This document shows, in pieces, positions 11,383 through 23,845 of a DNA stretch of 64,000 bases. The first letter of the stretch is position 1, and each line of letters begins with the position of its first letter. Made by a program: the position numbers and the translations under genes. The notes beneath the pieces are model-generated. The model saw only the letters and a list, made by a program, of their open reading frames with translations. It did no database searches and was not told the origin of the DNA. Origin of the DNA: Endothia cerciana (lineage: Eukaryota; Ascomycota; Sordariomycetes; Diaporthales; Cryphonectriaceae); assembly GCA_026119935.1 (NCBI GenBank), contig JALRMH010000003.1:1-64000 (forward strand), given 5' to 3'.

Positions 11383-13686
11383 ATGAAGCTGCCGTACGCC
11401 ACCTCCCGCCTCGTCGGCGCCGCCCGCCTGGTAGCCATCGCGGCAGCTGCCGACGTCCAACCTCGTGAGAAGCCGCCCCCCCCCCCCCCCAAAAAAAAAC
11501 AAAACAAATCACCCCGCCCCTAGGCCGCACCTGTGGCTCGGGAGGCCCTGGCAGGCTGAATCATCTGTGCAGTTGTCCCGCTCGCCTTTGAGCCTCTTGA
11601 CCTTGGCAGCATCAGGCCGCAGGGATGGCTCGCGGACCAGCTCGTGCTGTCGGCGAACGGACTCGGGGGCCACCTCATGGATTTCTGGACGTACGTGCAC
11701 GACTCGGCCTGGCTGGGTGGCGACAGCGAGTACAGCATCCTCCACGAGGCCTTTCCCTACTGGCTGAACGGCATCGTGCCCCTGGCGTACGGCATCAGCG
11801 ACCCGCGCCTGATCGCACAGGTCCGCAACGCGACGGACTACGTCCTCGACCACCAGCAGGGCGACGGGTGGCTGGGGTACGAGACGGGGACCAACCGGAA
11901 CCTCTGGCCGCGGAACCTCCTCCTCCTCGCCATGATGCAGCTTGCTCAGGCCGACCCGCGGTACACGGACCGCGTGGTGGACGCGATGCACCGGTTCGCC
12001 GTCCTCGCGCACACCATGCTGGCCGACAACTATACCGGGTTCCTCTACCACGATGGCGATGAGTACCCAGAGTCGGCGACAGAGTGGGGGCTGTCCCGTG
12101 CGCAGGACCTGATGGTGCCGCTGCAGTGGCTACTGGACTACTATCCAAGGAACAACTCCCGGATCCTGCTGGAGGACATGCAGTTCCTCTACGCGGCAGG
12201 GGTAAACTGGGACTACTGGTACCAGGCCGATGTCTTCCCCAGGGGCGAGTTGGACATGCTCAACCAGACGTTCTACAACATGCAGCCCTGGGAGTACTTC
12301 CACGGGGTGAACATGGGAGAGGGCCTCAAGGCCTGCGCCGTGTACCGGAGGTTCCTGCACGACGACTCCCTCGTGGGGCTCAACTACCAGGGGGTCAACT
12401 GGACGTTCGCGTACCACGGGTCGGCGAGCGGGACAATCCTTGCCGACGAGTACATGAACGGGATCCAACCATACATGGGGTGAGTTACGTGGGGCCGTGG
12501 CAGGCCCGCGCCCCGTGGCTTCTCGTGCCTGCGGACCGACTGACGCCTCTGACGCCGCCCTGCCCACAGGTCGGAGACGTGCACGGCGGTCGAGACCATG
12601 TACTCGCTAAGCTACCTGTACCAGGCCCTCGGCGACGGCTACTACGCAGACAGGGCGGAGCTTACGGCATACAATGCCCTCCCGGTGGCGGTGACGCCGG
12701 ACTGGTGGGCACGGCAGTATGTGGCGCAGCCGAACGAGCCGTGGTCGCGGAACCTGAGCGCGACGCCGTTCTCGGACGTGAACGCGGTGGGCCAGATGTA
12801 CACGCTCGAGGGCAACTACCCGTGCTGCACGGTGAACCACCCCCAGGGCTACCCCAAGTTCCTGTCGGCGTCCTACGTGCGCGTCGGGGCGGACGGGCTG
12901 GCCCACGCACTGCTGGCACCCTCGAACGTGAGCGTGAGGCTGCAGAACGGGGCCAACGTGACCATCGCGGCGGAGACGAAGTACCCGTTCGGCCTGGACA
13001 CGGTCTACACGATCAGGACCGACGCGCCGTTTGACTTCTACGTGCGGGTGCCGGGCTGGGCGGAGCAGGCGCAGAGCCTCACGGCGGTCCGGGGGGCGGG
13101 GGCGCCGGTGAGGGTGCGCCCCGACGCGGTGAGCGGCCTGCACAGGGCGGCGAGCGTCCCGGCGGGCACCAGCGTGGTCTCGTACAACCTGTCGGCCTCG
13201 GTCCGGGTGGAGCAGCGGGCCAACAGCTCGGTCGCGCTGCACCACGGGCCCCTGCTGTACGGGCTGTCCATCTCCAGCAGGAACTGGTCGTCGGCGCCTT
13301 ACGACTATACGACCAACGCACCCCTGCCGGCGGGGTACGCGCCCCCCGAGGCGAGGGACTGGACGATGGTGAACACGTCTGCGTGGAACTACGCAATCGA
13401 CACGTCGACGGTGGTGTACCACGGTGCCGGGGAGGAGGGGTGGGGCCAGGGGCTGGCCAACCCGATCTGGTCGCCTGACGCACCGCCCAACTACATGACG
13501 GCACAGGGGTGCCTGATCGACTGGCCGCTCTACGTGGACAGCGTCCCGGGCCTGGTGCCCCCGCCTGAGGACAGGCGATGTGTGGGCGACGCGGTCGAGG
13601 TTACGCTGAGGCCGTACGGGAGCACCAAGCTGCATATGGCCGACCTCCCCACGATAGACCTCTCTGCGCAGGGCCGGGCACGCTGA
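11383..13686 (+). CDS. Secreted GH127/DUF1680-type glycoside hydrolase
   Basis: Three exons, 11383-11464, 11573-12479 and 12570-13686, giving 701 aa. Exon 1 encodes a short hydrophobic Ala-rich signal peptide (MKLPYATSRLVGAARLVA). The catalytic (alpha/alpha)6 domain begins at LDLGSIRPQGWLADQL. The zinc/thiol centre of the beta-L-arabinofuranosidase family is retained: E332-x-C334 (SETC) and the pair C415-C416 (NYPCCTVNHPQG). In characterised GH127 enzymes these bind Zn and supply the cysteine nucleophile. A C-terminal beta-rich part carries many N-x-S/T sites, which fits secretion. Likely role: removal of L-arabinofuranose or a similar sugar from plant cell-wall glycans or glycoproteins outside the cell. 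Intron 1 contains C15 followed by A9. The family call is firm; fungal members are little studied, so the substrate is inference. Confidence 0.85.
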
Positions 13687-14505
13687 AGGGGGGCGAGGAT
13701 GAGGAAAGGGGGGGGGGGGGATCTGATAGCATGTAGATTGCAGGGCACTGTGCGGTCCCTTCTAGAACATGATGCCTGAAGCAAGATAGAAAATTGTCAA
13801 GCGATGGAGAGGATCAGGTTGGTCCTCAAGGCCGCAAGGTGCCGGCTACTACGTGAGTAGCTATGTACGCGTACCATAGTAGTAGATATTCAACCGAGTA
13901 CATACGTAGTAGAAGGACCAACCCTGAGCCCTAACCCCGAGGAGCCCCTTGTCCTCCCTTTGTCCTCCCTAGTGGTTTATTTTTATTTTTATTTTTATTC
14001 TTTTATTTTTAAGCTTTTTTGGGGGGTTTTGGGGGGGGGGGGGGATGTGGGCGGCTAGGGGGCGAAGGGAGGGAGGGGGGGGTCCACCCCCCAAAAGAGA
14101 AGACGCGTTAACTTGAGAGATGGCGCGCAACCAATCCCGACCGACCGCGTCAAGATCAGACCGAGGGCCACGACCGATCGTCTCTCTCACCTCTCGCGAC
14201 AACCCCCTCCACGTCCCCCGAGTCTCCAGTTCGATGTACTGATCGCGTTGTCACAACAAGGCGACCATGCAGCCGATATAGGTAATCTTGCAGTGACGTA
14301 CCGGTTCCTCCTGTCACGCAGTACATACCACGACGCCTCACGCCTCGGCCCTAACCTGACCCGCCCTCGACATCGCCCTCGACATCGACATCGACATCGA
14401 CGTCGACATCCCTTCTGTCCCTCTCGGCACCCCCTCCCGGGCATCATCTACACACAACGACAAAGGAGACAGGGGCGGTCGTTGCCTCCCACGTCCCCTT
14501 CCTCC
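13687..14505. other. Intergenic region with T/G homopolymers; 5' leader of APSES gene
   Basis: Starts with the 3' flank of the glycosidase, with G13 at 13708-13720. It then has a (TTTTTA) patch followed by T and G runs ending in G14 at 14031-14044. The last ~350 nt are C-rich with CATCGA repeats near 14370-14410 and probably form the leader of the next gene. Confidence 0.5.
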
Positions 14506-16819
14506 ATGGCTGCCACGAGCCCCGCCGGGGATGGTATCTTCTCAGCCACCTACAACGGCGTCAGTTTGTGTCCTCCTCCCTCCCTCGCCCGGCCCTTGCT
14601 GACCTCGATCCCCTCCCCCTAGAACCCGGTATGGGAATATCAGTTCTCTGGTGCCGACGCCAAGCGAGAACATGTTATGCGACGCCAGTCAGACAATTGG
14701 GTCAATGCGACCCATATCCTCAAGGCTGCCGGCTTCGACAAGCCTGCCAGAACCCGCATCCTTGAGCGCGACGTGCAAAAGGGCAACCACGAGAAGGTAC
14801 AGGGTGGCTACGGGAAGTTCCAAGGTACGACACGACGGTCCTCCTCCCCCTCCTCCTCCCCCCCCTCCTCCTCTAGAGCCTCGTCCGCCTGCTGACCTGT
14901 CCATCTCTCGGGCCTAGGAACCTACCTGCCCCTCCAGGACGCCCGTGAGCTTGCTCGCCAGCATAATGTCCTCGACCGCCTGCTGCCCATCTTCGACTTT
15001 GTACCCGGCGCCGTCACCCCTCCACCTGCTCCGCGGCATGCGAGCAAGCCCAAGCAGCCCAAGAAGGCCCCAGCCCTGCTCCAGGCCTCCCACGGCCTCA
15101 AGCGCAAACGTACGACGCACCCGCCCCCCCGGGTGGCCCGACATTGCCCCCTTGATGCTGCTTGGTGTGCTGACCACACACAGATGCCCCTCGTGCCGAC
15201 GACTTCGACACGTCTTCTGTCGCCTACAGGGACGAGACCCCAGACGATCAGACAGTCGCATCCGGCAGCTACATGGCAGAGGATGAGGCCGACAGGTTGA
15301 TCCAGCACAAGGTATGCTATCCCCTTGCAGCGGATCAGGCCTCGCGGTCATCTTCAGGCGTGGCAGCTGATGGTCTTTTCGTGCTGACCGGTCTCCTTAG
15401 CATATAATGTACGGCGAGTCCCTATTGGACTACTATGCGCTCGACATGCGCGACCCAGCGGCGCCTCGTCCGGAACCTCCTACCAATTTCAGGCCCGACT
15501 TCCCCATCGACAAACACCAGAACACCGCCCTGCACTGGGCCTCCGCCATGGGCGATATCGACGGCGTCAGGCATATGAAGCGCTTCGGCCCGTCCCTGGC
15601 CGCCCGGAACATGCGCGGCGAGACCCCTCTTATGCACGCTGTCAACTTCACCAACGCCTTCGACAAGCAGACCTTTCCCGCCATCATGGACGAGCTCCTG
15701 GAGACCATCGACGTCCGCGACCTCTCCGGCCGCACTGTCCTGCACCATGCCGTGTCCCATGCCGTGTCCGTCAAGCACAGGAGGCCCGCCCGGTACTACG
15801 TCGAGAGCCTTCTGGCCAGGCTGCAGGGCTCTCACGACGCCGCCTTCGTCGAACAGTTTGTCAATGCGCAGGACCAGAAGGGAGACACCGCCATCCATCT
15901 TGCGGCCGAGAACAAGAACACCAAGATCATCCGCTCGCTGCTGGGTCGCGGTGCTTCCACGTCCATCCCTAATCAGAAGGGCGTGCACGCCGAAGAGATG
16001 ATCAGGGAGCTTAACGAAGGCATTAGGTCTCGTTCCGCCGTGCCCCCGCCGTCGTCCTCCCCCTTCGCGCCCCCGCCCCCCCGGAGGCCGAGTGGCGTGA
16101 GTGACGCCTTACACGATTTTTGGAAGGACACCGAATTCCGTTCGGAAGCAGCCAAGGCTGTGCAGAGCCGGATCGCGCCTAGCATGCTGCAGAAGAGCAA
16201 GTATCTCGCCGAGTGCTTCGAAGACGAGTGGAAGGAGAAGGATGAGGCCGAGCAGGAGGCCCGCCGGCTGCTGGCCAACACTCAGGACGAGCTTGCGGCC
16301 CAGCTGGACGAACTGCGCAGGCACGAAGCACTCCTCGAGGCGGACGAGGTTGCTGCCAAGACCGAGGCTGAGGCGGCACAGCTGCAGACCCAGGTCTTGT
16401 CCCTCCTGCGGTATCAGAACCGGATCGCCATCCAGGGCAAGATCCACACCGAGCTCAGCATGCAGGTGAACGGCGGCGGCCAGGACTCCAGCGGCCAGGC
16501 TGCCGGAGGTGACGACCAGGAGGGGCGCCTGCGCCTGGCACAGCAACTCCGTGGCCATGTCCGAGAGCTGCGAAAGGTGGAAGGCGATCTGGTGGGGGCG
16601 ACCGGCCTTCAGGGCGTCGGGGAGGCCATCGAGAACTACAGATACCTGCTCCATCTCTGTCTCGGGCCGCAGGCCCCTGGCCTTGACGACAACCTGGACA
16701 GTATGATTCGGGAGTTCGAGGAGGAGGCCGACTACACCAACGGCACCCGTGCCATTCGCGGCTATGCATTGGGGAACGGGGGAGATGCTGAAGGCATGGA
16801 TCTTTCCGACGTGGAGTGA
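14506..16819 (+). CDS. MBP1: APSES/KilA-N and ankyrin transcription factor, Mbp1/Res type
   Basis: Five exons, 14506-14559, 14623-14824, 14918-15109, 15184-15311 and 15401-16819, encoding 664 aa. The N-terminal APSES DNA-binding domain spans about residues 15-110: VWEYQFSGADAKREHVMRR, WVNATHILKAAGFDKPARTR, then GGYGKFQGTYLPLQDARELA. Ankyrin repeats lie around residues 230-385 (QNTALHWASAMGD, RGETPLMHAVNF, SGRTVLHHAVSHA, KGDTAIHLAAENKN). A coiled coil follows near 460-540. This order is that of the DNA-binding subunit of the MBF (MluI cell-cycle box) complex, which pairs with Swi6 to drive G1/S genes; StuA and Xbp1 lack ankyrins. The first donor is GTCAGT, slightly unusual, but phase and family conservation support it. 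The symbol assumes filamentous fungi have one such gene. Confidence 0.9.
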
Positions 16820-19800
16820 ACGAACTGGAGGGTCTTGCATATGGGCTCTGGGCGACGGCGCCTCCTCCCGCGAAAGCTTGTGACGGTTCAGCAGAACCAG
16901 GGTCTGCTTCTTTTTGTTCGTTGGGGAAGTCCGGATGGTTGGCAATGACTTGTCATGGCGTTCTATGGCCCGGCCTTGTGAGATACCAATTTCATGGCGC
17001 TGAGGATGTTTCGAGCAGGGCCTGTTTTCATGTTGTACGAGCAAACCAAATATGACCGAGTTTTTGACGTATAGTACCAACGGGGGGGGGGGGGAGGGTG
17101 TACACCTTCCCGGTCACGTCAGGACACACAGCTGGCGGCGTAGTCGTCCGAGTAGTGGCGACGGCGCGCTTGTTTTCGCCCATTACTTTCACGCTTGCAA
17201 GTATCTCTCGATGATGTAGGTAACGTCCTTGATTCTGGCTTGACGGCGTCGGGCAGCGATTGCCAGCAGGCAACTTCTATGACATGTGAGCCATATCATG
17301 GCATTGACACTAGACAGATGTACCTAGCGGTCTCAGAGAACTCCACCAGGCCAGCTCATCCAGTGCAGCTAATGTCGCGGCACCTGTGCCCTGGCAGATG
17401 ACAACTAAATACTCCTTCCCTCCAACCTTGAGAGGCAGATATTGGACGTTTTCTTCTTGGCCAATTCGACACTGCCCGCGTATTGGGAGGTTGTCCAGGG
17501 AATCCCAAGATGGATGGATGGTACGTCGCTACTCACCCAGCATCTAATGTAAGTGATCTGATCGTGTGTGCGGCCTTGGATATCGCCACCAGGCTAGAGG
17601 GTTGGTGGGGAGGATAAGTACCATAGATCTACCCACATAGATAGCTGGCTTCTGATGAGGGAAGAGGTAATGACGCTTCTGGAGCAGGCTCCCGGGCACA
17701 GCATTACAGGAGAGCCTGTTGTCTCAAAGGTTCGCAGCTAGTCTGTAAACCTCATTGAGAACCTACCGTCGCTCGATACTGTTGGCATGCTCTCAGAGAC
17801 TCAGCCTCCTCAGGCTGCCTAGGTGAGACGAGCGGCTCAGCTGGGACACAGTCCACACTCACACCCTCCTGGGCAGATCAAAAACAATGCACCTGAACAC
17901 CACGAAGTCTACGTAGAAAGACGTATGTTCAAGACCCTTGACACCTGCGTGACTATATATCCCAATGGGGCCCCGACACATGACAGGCGTTCGTGTCCTA
18001 GGCACGAGAGATGAAAAATCTTCAAGAATTCACCATGGGGGGTGAATTTCAGGCTTCATGCTATGACCAAGCCACCAGAGTTAGGCGCAAGGCAGCCTGA
18101 GTCCCATGCCACCTGATGTGTGATCTGCAACGTTGAGGTGCGGCACCTGGGGGCATCTTTGAGCTGCCACGTTTCGGCCTCTAACATCAAGCCATTTCGA
18201 GCCCACAGGTATGAATGAAGCGCAGATCTCTTTCCTGTCACAGATGTGCCCAGGACGGCGTGGGCGCCAGCGGGCCGACGAGATGACCAGCTCTGCAGCA
18301 TGGGGAGAAGTGATGCAGTCTTCAAGCTTCATCTCAGGGCAAAGTACCGGAGGGTTGCCATGGATGTTACAAAAGTGTCATTTGCTTTGGTATGTGGAAA
18401 TATCATGTACTGCAAGTGACCCGTGTTGGGAGATAGATACAAGGAGAAGATCGAGGCACGTGTGAGTTGCGAGATTTACAACCACAACGCGTTTCAGCCA
18501 GACTGGCTGCAAGGTTGAGCCTATGGCGCCACTGTCCTGGAATATGTCATACGACCATGCTCAGCTGCTGAGATGCTCTGCTTTCCACCTCGAGGGAAGT
18601 TGGCAAAGAATAGGCGCGTGCCCACCTTACAGGCCCATGTCGTTCCACAACACGGCCTTCGGGGGCCCTTCTACTCATGGCGGTGTAAGGTGAAGGAGCG
18701 AGCGTGTATCAGCCAGTGGCGCTGAAGTCACGTCTCAGGATACTTTCCGTTGGTCAGCGATTGGCCCTAGCGATCCAGACCTTCCGGAGAACAGGGCGGA
18801 TAGATTTTGCGATCGGCCGGGCGGCCTCGGAAGACCACAGAAGGGGGCACTCCGGGGTGAGGATTGTCGATGGGGTCACGACGGGCGGCCCCCAATTGTG
18901 CTCGGAGGGATCATGAGTCCTGGGGGCTGCTGCGGGAAGCCGTCGACGCTGACAGGTGCGTGAAAGACACCTGTAAATCAAAGCTCGGCCCCTGAAGCTC
19001 TCAAGGCACGGAAAGAGGCGGTCGAGAAAGAGCCATAACAAACCAGCCCGGGGCTGTTTCGAACAGTGGTTGCAGGCCCCTGATCAGGTAGATGCAGAGG
19101 TGATGCGGTATCAAGCTAATGATTGCAGCTGAGAACTGACGCGGCGGCTGTAACGGTCTTGGGGGGGGCTAGAATGACAAGCAAGCGAGACAAAAACAAG
19201 AATCAAACGTCTGGTGCCGTTGGCCTATTTGCAAATGGCACTTGTTGACACCTCAAACTCGAGCCTCAAGGGAAACAACAGTAAGAGCGAGCGTGGTCCG
19301 AGGTGACATTTCAAAAGAAGCGGTCAAGATAACGCTCGAATGGTCCCGGGATGACTGCTGAAGGAAGAGTAAGGGAGGATCCCTGACCATAAGATAGCGT
19401 TGGAAAGGACGGTAGGCCAAGAAACAGTCTCTGGGCATACATAGCAAGAGAAGGAAGGCGAAAAGAGAGTGCAAAACCAACCGATGCACTGACCAGCTCT
19501 AGCCTGGAGAAGGGGGGAGAGAGAGAGAGGGAGAGAGGCAACAAGACGGCGTCATCAATACAGCGTCATCAATACAGCCTGACAGTTAAACTGTATCTGG
19601 CCGTAGCGCGTCGTAAGGCTGAGGTGGGTATCGAACAGGGTAAATGCCGGCCACTCGTATGCACACAAAGTACCTCACTCACGACATCCCCAGGGTGGTA
19701 TCACACGCCTTCGTTGGCCATCGCGGCTGAAGCCAACGGTGGAGCCTGTGGTTGGGACCGTTTGCACCCGCACTGCTTCTCAAGGGGGGTTCGATAGTCG

Positions 19801-20850
19801 CTGGACAACGAGTCACGATACAGCGGTCGCGATGGAGTTTTACAAATGGTAACAACGGGGGGCCATAAAAAACCAAAAAAAAAAAAAAAAAAAAGAGAAG
19901 GCGGGCTCTGGTAGGAACCCCGGGGGGGGGGGGGTTGCAGCTGAACTCATGGGGCCAGTGGCAAGAAAATGTCTATCAGTCATGCAACCAACCAGCCGAC
20001 CCGTATTTCTGGCCTGAGCTGGCCTGGCCTGGCCTGGCCTGGTCATCTCAGCTCCCAGTAGGATGCCGTACAGGTGCAGCCTCGAGACATAGGTCCGGGT
20101 CCGGCACCGAGACAGGAATCAACGGGGGGGGTCCCTCTGGAGGACAGGTCCGAGGTCGATTTGTATTACCCTGGAGGTCAGATGTTTGTCTGTCTGTATG
20201 TATGAGGCCGTACAGTCCACAGTAGGAAAAGATTTTGAATTCCGGGGTAATTACTGTACTATGTACAAGCCAGGTGGGTTACAACGTTAGGGCCGACTGA
20301 CCATGTCCATCAAAGGGCCCCCGGACCGTCGGGATCCAGGGGCCCTGCTGAGGCGTGCCAGTATTACTGTGTACTGGGCATATTACCATAGCAATATGGG
20401 CCGAGCGTAGGGCTGAATCCTCCAGGTTCCGGACGGTGCGTACCATGGTACTTTTATTTTTATTTTTACTGTCCGGCACTATACGTCCCCATGTAGGATG
20501 TAGCAAGGCTGCTGGGCCCGTCCAGAGATTCCATCGACTGCCCAGGGTCTACATGATGCTTGCCGGTACCTACGACGACCACGGGTCAGTACTTTGCGTC
20601 GTGCGCCGCAACTCTATGCCCCATGTCTGTTTGTTTGTTTGTGTCCCGCCAGGGGCCGGGTGGGGAGGGGGGGGTGGTGACGGCACCAGATCGATTCCAT
20701 ACCTCAGAAGCCAATCTCAGTGGCCACCGTGGCCAGGAAGGGTAGTTGTGCGGCTGCTTGCAGTATGCAGATGCAGTGCTGTGACGCGATGCATCTCACA
20801 TCACTGCAGCCACTCGTGACCGCTTCGGACAGCAGCTGCTGCTGCCGTCA

Positions 20851-20873
20851 TGTGTGTGTGTGTGTGTGTGTGT
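20851..20873. repeat. TG dinucleotide microsatellite
   Basis: Eleven uninterrupted TG units. Confidence 0.9.
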
Positions 20874-21416
20874 AGGCGCGGGCTTGCAGGACACAGCGTA
20901 GGTCAGCGAGGATGCCACGGGCGGCTCGATGCCCCGCTCTTGTCCAGAGTCGTGTGGACGCCCAACGGGTGGGCCCTCTCGCTCCCGGGGGGGGGGGGGG
21001 GAGGCTGGAGTATCGACGGCAGAGAGAGAGACAATCTCTCTCTCTGCTGTTGTATCCGTCCCAGATAGCCAGGTACGTACTCGGGACGCCGAGGTCGATG
21101 ACCTCGGGCCAACCACCACACTTTTGCCCATTTTGCAGCTCACCTCAGCTGAAAGCCGGCCCACTCATCCTGGGGCAGATAACCTTAAGCTCCGGAGGCA
21201 GAAGCATGGATCGGTCTGAGGACGGCGACCAGTCCAAGGGCATGCTGGCGTCGGTGCTTTCGGCCCTCACACTGTCTCCCCATGGCTGACCTGCCTCTGG
21301 GACCGCCCCCGACCTCGTCGATAAGTCTGTCCTCCGTGGGCTGGTATGGTAAGCCGTACGACGAGACTCACCTCTGTGCGAGCCCGGCTGAGGACAGGGA
21401 CCCTGGCTGCCATGTT

Positions 21417-21462
21417 CGTCGTCGTCGTCGTCGTCGTCGTCGTCTTCTTCTTCTTCTTCTTC
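21417..21462. repeat. CGT/CTT trinucleotide microsatellite
   Basis: About nine CGT units passing directly into about six CTT units, then a short CCA-rich stretch. Not inside a credible coding frame. Confidence 0.85.
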
Positions 21463-22414
21463 CGCCACCACCACCATCATCAACAAGAAACCATCACGAG
21501 GTAGTACGACCACCAACCGCTGCTCCGAGGTAGGGCCAGTGACAACGGCCACACAGGGGCGAGGCCCAAGATCTCGCGAATCTCCCCAACCCCCCCCCCC
21601 CCCCTTTTGTTTTTATGTCTGCCCGCATGCATCCGCATCTGCACCCGCATCCTCCCCCTGGTGGCATTACCCACCCGCGGGCCTTGCAAATTAGCACACA
21701 TTTGGGCCTAAACCGCGTCCTTCGCGACGTCGACTGGCAGCCGAGCTACATCACGAGCGCGCGTTGTACAAAACGGCCCCTAGCTTATTGTACCGTCTTC
21801 AGGTACCGCTTCCGCGGGGCAGGTGGCTTGCTTGCCTGACGTCCCTCCCATCCTTTAGCATCACCGATGTCGCGTCCCCCAGCGCCGGCGGTCATGGAGC
21901 GGACAAGCTACTTGACTGGTGCCCGTGACCTCCACTATTGACACTGCCTCGACCTAGCTCTGCTAGGGGCTGGCTGACAACAAACGGACCGCCGCTTCTT
22001 CGATCCGTCAATAGAGTAAGCTCTACCCTGAGGTTCATCACCGTGAGTGTCGCCGTGCCGCCATCATGGATCCACCATGTCTGTACCTCGGAAGGGGCCT
22101 GCCATGCCAGCCAGGCTGGCATGGCTTTCGCACCTCCTTGCAAGTACTGTTGTTATATCTACTCAGGCCGGCTCCGTCAGCGTACCGTGGGGTCACCCTC
22201 TGAATATCCGCGATGGGTTCGTGACCGTTGCTCTGGGCCAATTTGCTGGACCTGATGCCCGGAACGCCATGGTCCACGGCCTCTCTCCTCATTTATTCAA
22301 ATCAGAGCCTTGCCCTCCCCCTCCGTGCTTCGGGTCTTTCTCCCCTTAGGCATCCTGCTTCGTCTCGCCCTCCCCCGCCCCCCCCCCCGCCGCAACACGT
22401 CTTCGCAGAGAGAC

Positions 22415-23845
22415 ATGCCCGCCATCACGACCGGGAGCAAGTTCATGCCCGCGGTCGACGGCTACGTTCACGAACAGCAGTGGCCTTATTCCCGACTGGC
22501 GTTCCTGGCCTGCGCCCTCGCGGTCGCCGCCGCCACCTCCTTCTCTCTCTGGGATCTCATACGATCTCAGGTGGTAAGACGACGGATTGACCGGCAACAG
22601 GCTGTCGGTGGCAGCATCAGCTGGCCATCTGGGCCACCCCTCCCGTGGACCGTTCCCACTTCAACACCCGCCTTGGACACCTGGCTATCATCCCGACAGG
22701 GTCAGGCCCCCCTCGAAAAGCAGGCTAGTCACGTCGCGATAAGCGGAGGAGGAGCAAGCGGCGCAGCTCTGGTGGGGTTGGCCGGACACTGCGAGAGAAG
22801 GAGAATGGAAGAGGAGGGGAGGACGGACGCCGCTGGATCACGGTCACGTGGGGTTAGCACAGACTGGAGCAACGGGACCGAGAAGTCAAGTGGCCTCCTT
22901 GTCCCCGAGCCTCTGTTCACCGCCGACGAGCAGAGCGGCAATGGCGGGGCATCAGCACTATCGACCCCAACGCTGGTTCGAAGGACGGTGGGCGGCGTCG
23001 CAGGCGTCGCCCAGGAAGGACCAGACAGGATGGGCCGTGGCTACCTTGGGGACTCCCCATATGCTGGGGAGACGCCTGGTCTTGGACTGCCTCGGGAGGC
23101 ACCTGCTCATTCTGCTACCTCGTCCTTCACTCATTACATGACGGACGACGAGCATATACAGTATGGTGCCAATGGAGCTCCTGCCAACGACTTCGTCGTG
23201 AGCAGAGCCCCGCCCAGCCACCGGCGGCCCCGGCTAGACTTCAACCGGCGGCCACCACCTTCTCCTCCGCTCACGTCTGACAGGAGAGAGCTGAGCCATC
23301 ACGACGCCAGAACGGCTACCTCCCCGAGGCTCGACAGCCCTAGGGGCACCGCCAGGACTGGCCTGAGAGACATGCAATCTTCAGGGGGCGTCAACAGGCA
23401 GACGAGTCACTCGGATGGCATCTCGTTTGCTCGCGCACCACCAGATCTCCACCTGTCGAGGACTGCGGACGGCCAGGCCTTTGACGGTGACGGCAATATG
23501 ACACTTGGCACGGATGATGATACAATCTCTCCGTCCTCATACCCTTCCACCTCACCCTTACTCCCTCCGCCACTGCCGACCGCCGCCGATGATTTTGATC
23601 CTACCGCGATAATGTACCCTGGCCCAGGAGCAGTAGATGGAGGGATCAGGATCATCCCGCCCCCGCCGCATGTTCATGGGGAGGGTGGACCCGCTAGCCT
23701 CCACGGACAAGCTACGGCTGCCCTCGAAGATGTTGGCGATGGCTGGAGGAGACACACCAGGGTGTACGGTGGAGGTGTGTGCCTGGCCTGTGCTGGAGGA
23801 GGGGGGTTCTATGGTGATAGAGTCCGACCGGAGGACAGACGATGA
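22415..23845 (+). CDS. Unknown membrane-anchored protein with conserved-looking Cys tail
   Basis: Single open frame; from the ATG at 22415 it encodes 476 aa. The frame is open to an ATG at 22310, which would add 35 residues, and another ATG lies at 22445. One hydrophobic segment (LAFLACALAVAAATSFSLWDLI, about residues 28-48) follows a short hydrophilic N-terminus. The next ~370 residues are disordered and rich in Ser, Pro, Gly and Arg. The protein ends with a compact motif, RVYGGGVCLACAGGGGFYGD, carrying two cysteines. I recall similar tails in uncharacterised Sordariomycete proteins but cannot name a family. Continuity over 1.4 kb, a defined TM segment and the structured tail argue for a real gene. 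No function is proposed. Confidence 0.6.
   Translation: MPAITTGSKFMPAVDGYVHEQQWPYSRLAFLACALAVAAATSFSLWDLIRSQVVRRRIDRQQAVGGSISWPSGPPLPWTVPTSTPALDTWLSSRQGQAPLEKQASHVAISGGGASGAALVGLAGHCERRRMEEEGRTDAAGSRSRGVSTDWSNGTEKSSGLLVPEPLFTADEQSGNGGASALSTPTLVRRTVGGVAGVAQEGPDRMGRGYLGDSPYAGETPGLGLPREAPAHSATSSFTHYMTDDEHIQYGANGAPANDFVVSRAPPSHRRPRLDFNRRPPPSPPLTSDRRELSHHDARTATSPRLDSPRGTARTGLRDMQSSGGVNRQTSHSDGISFARAPPDLHLSRTADGQAFDGDGNMTLGTDDDTISPSSYPSTSPLLPPPLPTAADDFDPTAIMYPGPGAVDGGIRIIPPPPHVHGEGGPASLHGQATAALEDVGDGWRRHTRVYGGGVCLACAGGGGFYGDRVRPEDRR

Larger units (their letters stand above)
16820..22414. other. Gene-poor region, about 5.6 kb
   Basis: No open frame longer than about 155 codons on either strand, and none with recognisable similarity or plausible splicing partners. 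Contents are simple sequence: G13 at 17082-17094, A-rich and G13 runs around 19870-19934, a TG repeat at 20851-20873, G15 at 20987-21001, CGT/CTT triplets at 21417-21462 and C15 at 21590-21604. The end is probably the leader of the gene starting at 22415. Non-coding RNA cannot be excluded. Confidence 0.5.

Noticed and set aside
12607..13635. 342-codon open frame on the minus strand
   Set aside because: Antisense shadow of the GH127 exon 3; Arg/Pro/Val-rich with no domain, expected from the GC-rich codon usage of the real gene.
16109..17080. 323-codon minus-strand frame
   Set aside because: Mirrors the coiled-coil part of the Mbp1-type gene; Leu/Gln-rich reflection without independent features.
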